The translations under genes and the position numbers were made by a program. A model generated the notes under the pieces. That model was not told where the DNA came from, searched no databases, and was given only the letters and a program-made list of their open reading frames with translations. Below, piece by piece: positions 61,874 to 64,000 of a stretch of DNA of 64,000 bases. The stretch's first letter is position 1, and every line of letters begins with the position of its first letter. Origin of the DNA: Leifsonia virtsii (lineage in GTDB: Bacteria; Actinomycetota; Actinomycetes; Actinomycetales; Microbacteriaceae); contig NZ_JAROCB010000004.1 of assembly GCF_030433675.1 (NCBI RefSeq), positions 310,001-374,000 on the forward strand. Direction: 5' to 3'.

Positions 61874-64000
61874 TCAGTTGATGGCCGGCTCCGCGAGCGC
61901 CTCGGCGACGGCCTGCTCCACCGTCAGCTCGCGGCCCTCCGCGACGGCGGCGGCGAGCCGTCCGGCGGGAGCCGCGGCGGCCAGCCGGTCGAGGTAGCGC
62001 TGGTGGAAGGTGAATGTCGGCCCGTTGTGCGTGCCCGAGCGCTCGCGCAGTGCGTGCGCGGCGCCCGCCAGCCGTCCCGCGCGGTCCACGTCGCCGGCGA
62101 GCGCGGCCACCGCGGCCAACCCCTCCAGACCGTAGGCGATCCCCTCGATGTGGCCGAGCGACGTGGACAGGGTCACGCTCAGGGCGAAGTCTGTCCTGGC
62201 CTCCTCGGGTGAGCCCAGCAGCAGATGCGCCCAGCCCAGGTGGTAGGCGGCGATCCGGCCGCCGACCGCGTCGCCGCTGCGCTGCGTGAGCGCGAGCGAC
62301 TGGTCGAACCGCTCGTAGGCCACGCGCAGCCGCTGTTCCAGCAGTGCGACGCGGCCGAGCAGCACCAGGGCCATCGACTCGCCCCACACGTCGCCGGTCT
62401 CGCGGAACAGCTGGAGGCTGCGCTCCATCACCTCCGCTGCCCGCGCCGTGTCCGGCTTCTCTCCGGCGAGCAGTGCCAGGGCGAGCGAGATGTACGCCAT
62501 CGCCTCGCCGGAGGTGTCGCCGGAGCGGCGGAAGATGTCGGCGGCCTCCGCCAGGTCGGCGGCGACCCGGCCGTCCGGGTCCTTCCAGAAGCGGATGGTG
62601 CGGGTGAAGTAGAGCGCGATGGCCCTGGTCCGGTCGTGCAGGGTGTCGCCGGATTCGAGCGGCTCGTCCATCCAGGTGCGCACCTCGCCGAGCAGGCCGG
62701 TCACCCAGAAGTACAGGAACAGGTTGAAGGCGAGCTGCGCCGCCCTGTCCCAGTCGCGCGCGTCGAGCAGGTACCGTTCCGCCGCCCGCAGGTTGTCGCG
62801 CTCGTCGCCGAGGCGCAGCATCCACTCGCGCTGGCCCCCGGCCTTCAGCGGCAGCCGGGCCCGGGCGCCGAGGTCGATGAAGTAACGCGCATGCGCGTCG
62901 CGCGCCCGCTCCAGCTCGCCGTCCCCGTGCAGCTGCTCGCGGGCGTACTCGCGCACGATCGCCTGCATGGTGAACCGCGGCCGGTCGTCGCTGTCGTGTT
63001 GCGACACCAGGCTGGAGTCGACCAGCACCGCCAGGTCGCTCAGCACGTCGGCGCGGTCGTCGTCGTCCGCCCCGACCGCCTCGGCGGCCTCCAGCGTGAA
63101 GCCGCCCTCGAAGACGCCCAGCCGGGAGAGAAGGCGGCGCTGCTCCGGGGCGAGCAGCTGCGTGCTCCACTCGATGGTCCGCCGGATGGTCTGCTGCCGC
63201 TCGGGCAGGTCGCGCGAGCCGCCGACGAGCACGGACAGCCGCCGGTCGAGCCGGTCGAGCAGCTCGGCGGGGGAGAGCACGCGGATGCGCGCCGCGGCCA
63301 GCTCGATGGCGAGCGGGACGCCGTCGAGGGCCGTGCACACCCGCGCCACCGCCTGGGCGTTCTCCGGCGTGATCTCGAAGTCCGGCTTGACCGCGTGCGC
63401 GCGCTCGACGAACAGGCTCACCGACGAGTCCTCGGCGAGGGGCCCGACCTCGTAGCTCTGCTCGGCGCTCACCCGGAGGAGCGACCGGCTGGTCACGAGC
63501 AGCGAGAGGCCGGGCGACGCGGCGAGCAGCTCCGTGAGCATGGGCGCCGCATCCAGCACCTGCTCGAAGTTGTCGAGCAACAGCAGGATGCGCCGGTCGC
63601 GTAGGGCGGTGACCAGGTTGTCCAGGATGGGCGCGTCACCGGTGTCGCGCACGCCGAGGGCCTGCGCGATGCGGTTCGGGACGCGCTTCGGGTCGTGCAC
63701 CGCCGAGAGGTCGACGAAGACGGCGCCGTCCTCGAAGTCCTGCGCAGCCGCGCGGGCGGCGGCGATGGCCAGGCGGCTCTTCCCGATGCCGCCCGGGCCG
63801 GCGAGCGTGACGAAGCGGGTGCCGTGCTCCACCCGGTCCACGATCGCCGCGATGTCGTCGTCGCGCCCGACCAGCCCGGTGAGCGGCACGGGGAGTCGGA
63901 CCGGCTCGACGACGCGGTCGGCGTCGCTCGCCACGTCGGCGGTGACAAGCGCCCTGCTCTGGTCGAAGCGCTCGGCGAGCAGCGTGGCGAGGTCGTTCTC
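61874..64000 (-). CDS. Large NB-ARC-like ATPase/TPR regulator, N-terminus beyond the window
   Basis: The frame stays open to the last base, so about 708 residues are seen and more precede them. NTPase domain: TGLVGRDDDIAAIVDRV, Walker A AGPGGIGKSRLAIAA, Walker B ILLLLDNFEQVLDA, sensor SLLVTSRSLLRVSAE, then GVPLAIELAAARIRVLSP (GLPL motif). The C-terminal half is TPR-like helices (GEAMAYISLALALLAGEKPDTA, GRVALLEQRLRVAYERFDQSLAL). The missing N-terminus probably carries a DNA-binding (SARP/LuxR) or cyclase domain. Likely an AfsR/MalT-type signal-responsive regulator. Confidence 0.85.
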   Translation of the reverse strand, partial: ENDLATLLAERFDQSRALVTADVASDADRVVEPVRLPVPLTGLVGRDDDIAAIVDRVEHGTRFVTLAGPGGIGKSRLAIAAARAAAQDFEDGAVFVDLSAVHDPKRVPNRIAQALGVRDTGDAPILDNLVTALRDRRILLLLDNFEQVLDAAPMLTELLAASPGLSLLVTSRSLLRVSAEQSYEVGPLAEDSSVSLFVERAHAVKPDFEITPENAQAVARVCTALDGVPLAIELAAARIRVLSPAELLDRLDRRLSVLVGGSRDLPERQQTIRRTIEWSTQLLAPEQRRLLSRLGVFEGGFTLEAAEAVGADDDDRADVLSDLAVLVDSSLVSQHDSDDRPRFTMQAIVREYAREQLHGDGELERARDAHARYFIDLGARARLPLKAGGQREWMLRLGDERDNLRAAERYLLDARDWDRAAQLAFNLFLYFWVTGLLGEVRTWMDEPLESGDTLHDRTRAIALYFTRTIRFWKDPDGRVAADLAEAADIFRRSGDTSGEAMAYISLALALLAGEKPDTARAAEVMERSLQLFRETGDVWGESMALVLLGRVALLEQRLRVAYERFDQSLALTQRSGDAVGGRIAAYHLGWAHLLLGSPEEARTDFALSVTLSTSLGHIEGIAYGLEGLAAVAALAGDVDRAGRLAGAAHALRERSGTHNGPTFTFHQRYLDRLAAAAPAGRLAAAVAEGRELTVEQAVAEALAEPAIN

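Overview
High-GC DNA (about 70%), strong G/C third-position bias, GTG starts, TAnnnT promoter elements lying 6-8 nt in front of start codons (leaderless mRNAs), and typical actinobacterial gene orders (tyrS-tlyA-nadK-recN-pyrG-nudix-xerD-parA-scpA-scpB-rluB-tyrA-cmk-der) all point to the chromosome of an actinomycete. The small DUF7882-like proteins, menaquinone-type metabolism and gene content suggest family Microbacteriaceae, with Leifsonia or a close relative as the best guess. The genus is inferred, not proven.

Layout. 1-15288 is a conserved housekeeping block of tightly overlapping genes: tyrosyl-tRNA synthetase (5' end missing), TlyA rRNA methyltransferase, NAD kinase, RecN, CTP synthase, an ADP-ribose-type NUDIX hydrolase, XerD, an orphan ParA, condensin subunits ScpA/ScpB, a pseudouridine synthase, prephenate dehydrogenase, CMP kinase and the GTPase Der. 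15294-24110 is accessory. It holds a low-GC TIGR02391-like gene, a membrane glycosyltransferase paired with an anchored GH18-like protein carrying two chitin-binding modules, a lipoprotein, tRNA-Pro(GGG) followed by a large compound inverted repeat, and a lower-GC islet encoding a large secreted Cys-rich protein overlapped by a SMI1/KNR4-like gene (candidate effector-immunity pair).

24206-36000 mixes a TetR-controlled MFS exporter, an APC permease, several exported or lipoprotein hypotheticals, a secreted HNH nuclease, a PadR regulator with a perfect 20-bp operator and its UbiB/ABC1-type kinase, thioredoxin, and an operon whose last gene carries a GyrA-like helical segment. 36003-48740 is a complete L-rhamnose utilisation locus: divergent LacI regulator, ABC importer (binding protein and two permeases), GH78 alpha-L-rhamnosidase, isomerase, fused aldolase/dehydrogenase, rhamnulokinase and an FMN lactate dehydrogenase that would feed the end product into pyruvate.

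48806-64000 holds MarR with an F420-type oxidoreductase, a GH13 glucosyl-enzyme, a Rho_N/SAP-like protein, a decayed gene pair (one frameshift from a 13-bp tandem duplication, another nearby) with an intact paralogue at 61029, an NhaA-DsbA fusion, a YdeI-like protein, a bicupin, a TetR/SDR divergent pair, an EAL-domain phosphodiesterase and the 3' part of a large AAA/TPR regulator. No transposase, phage gene, CRISPR array or rRNA was seen.
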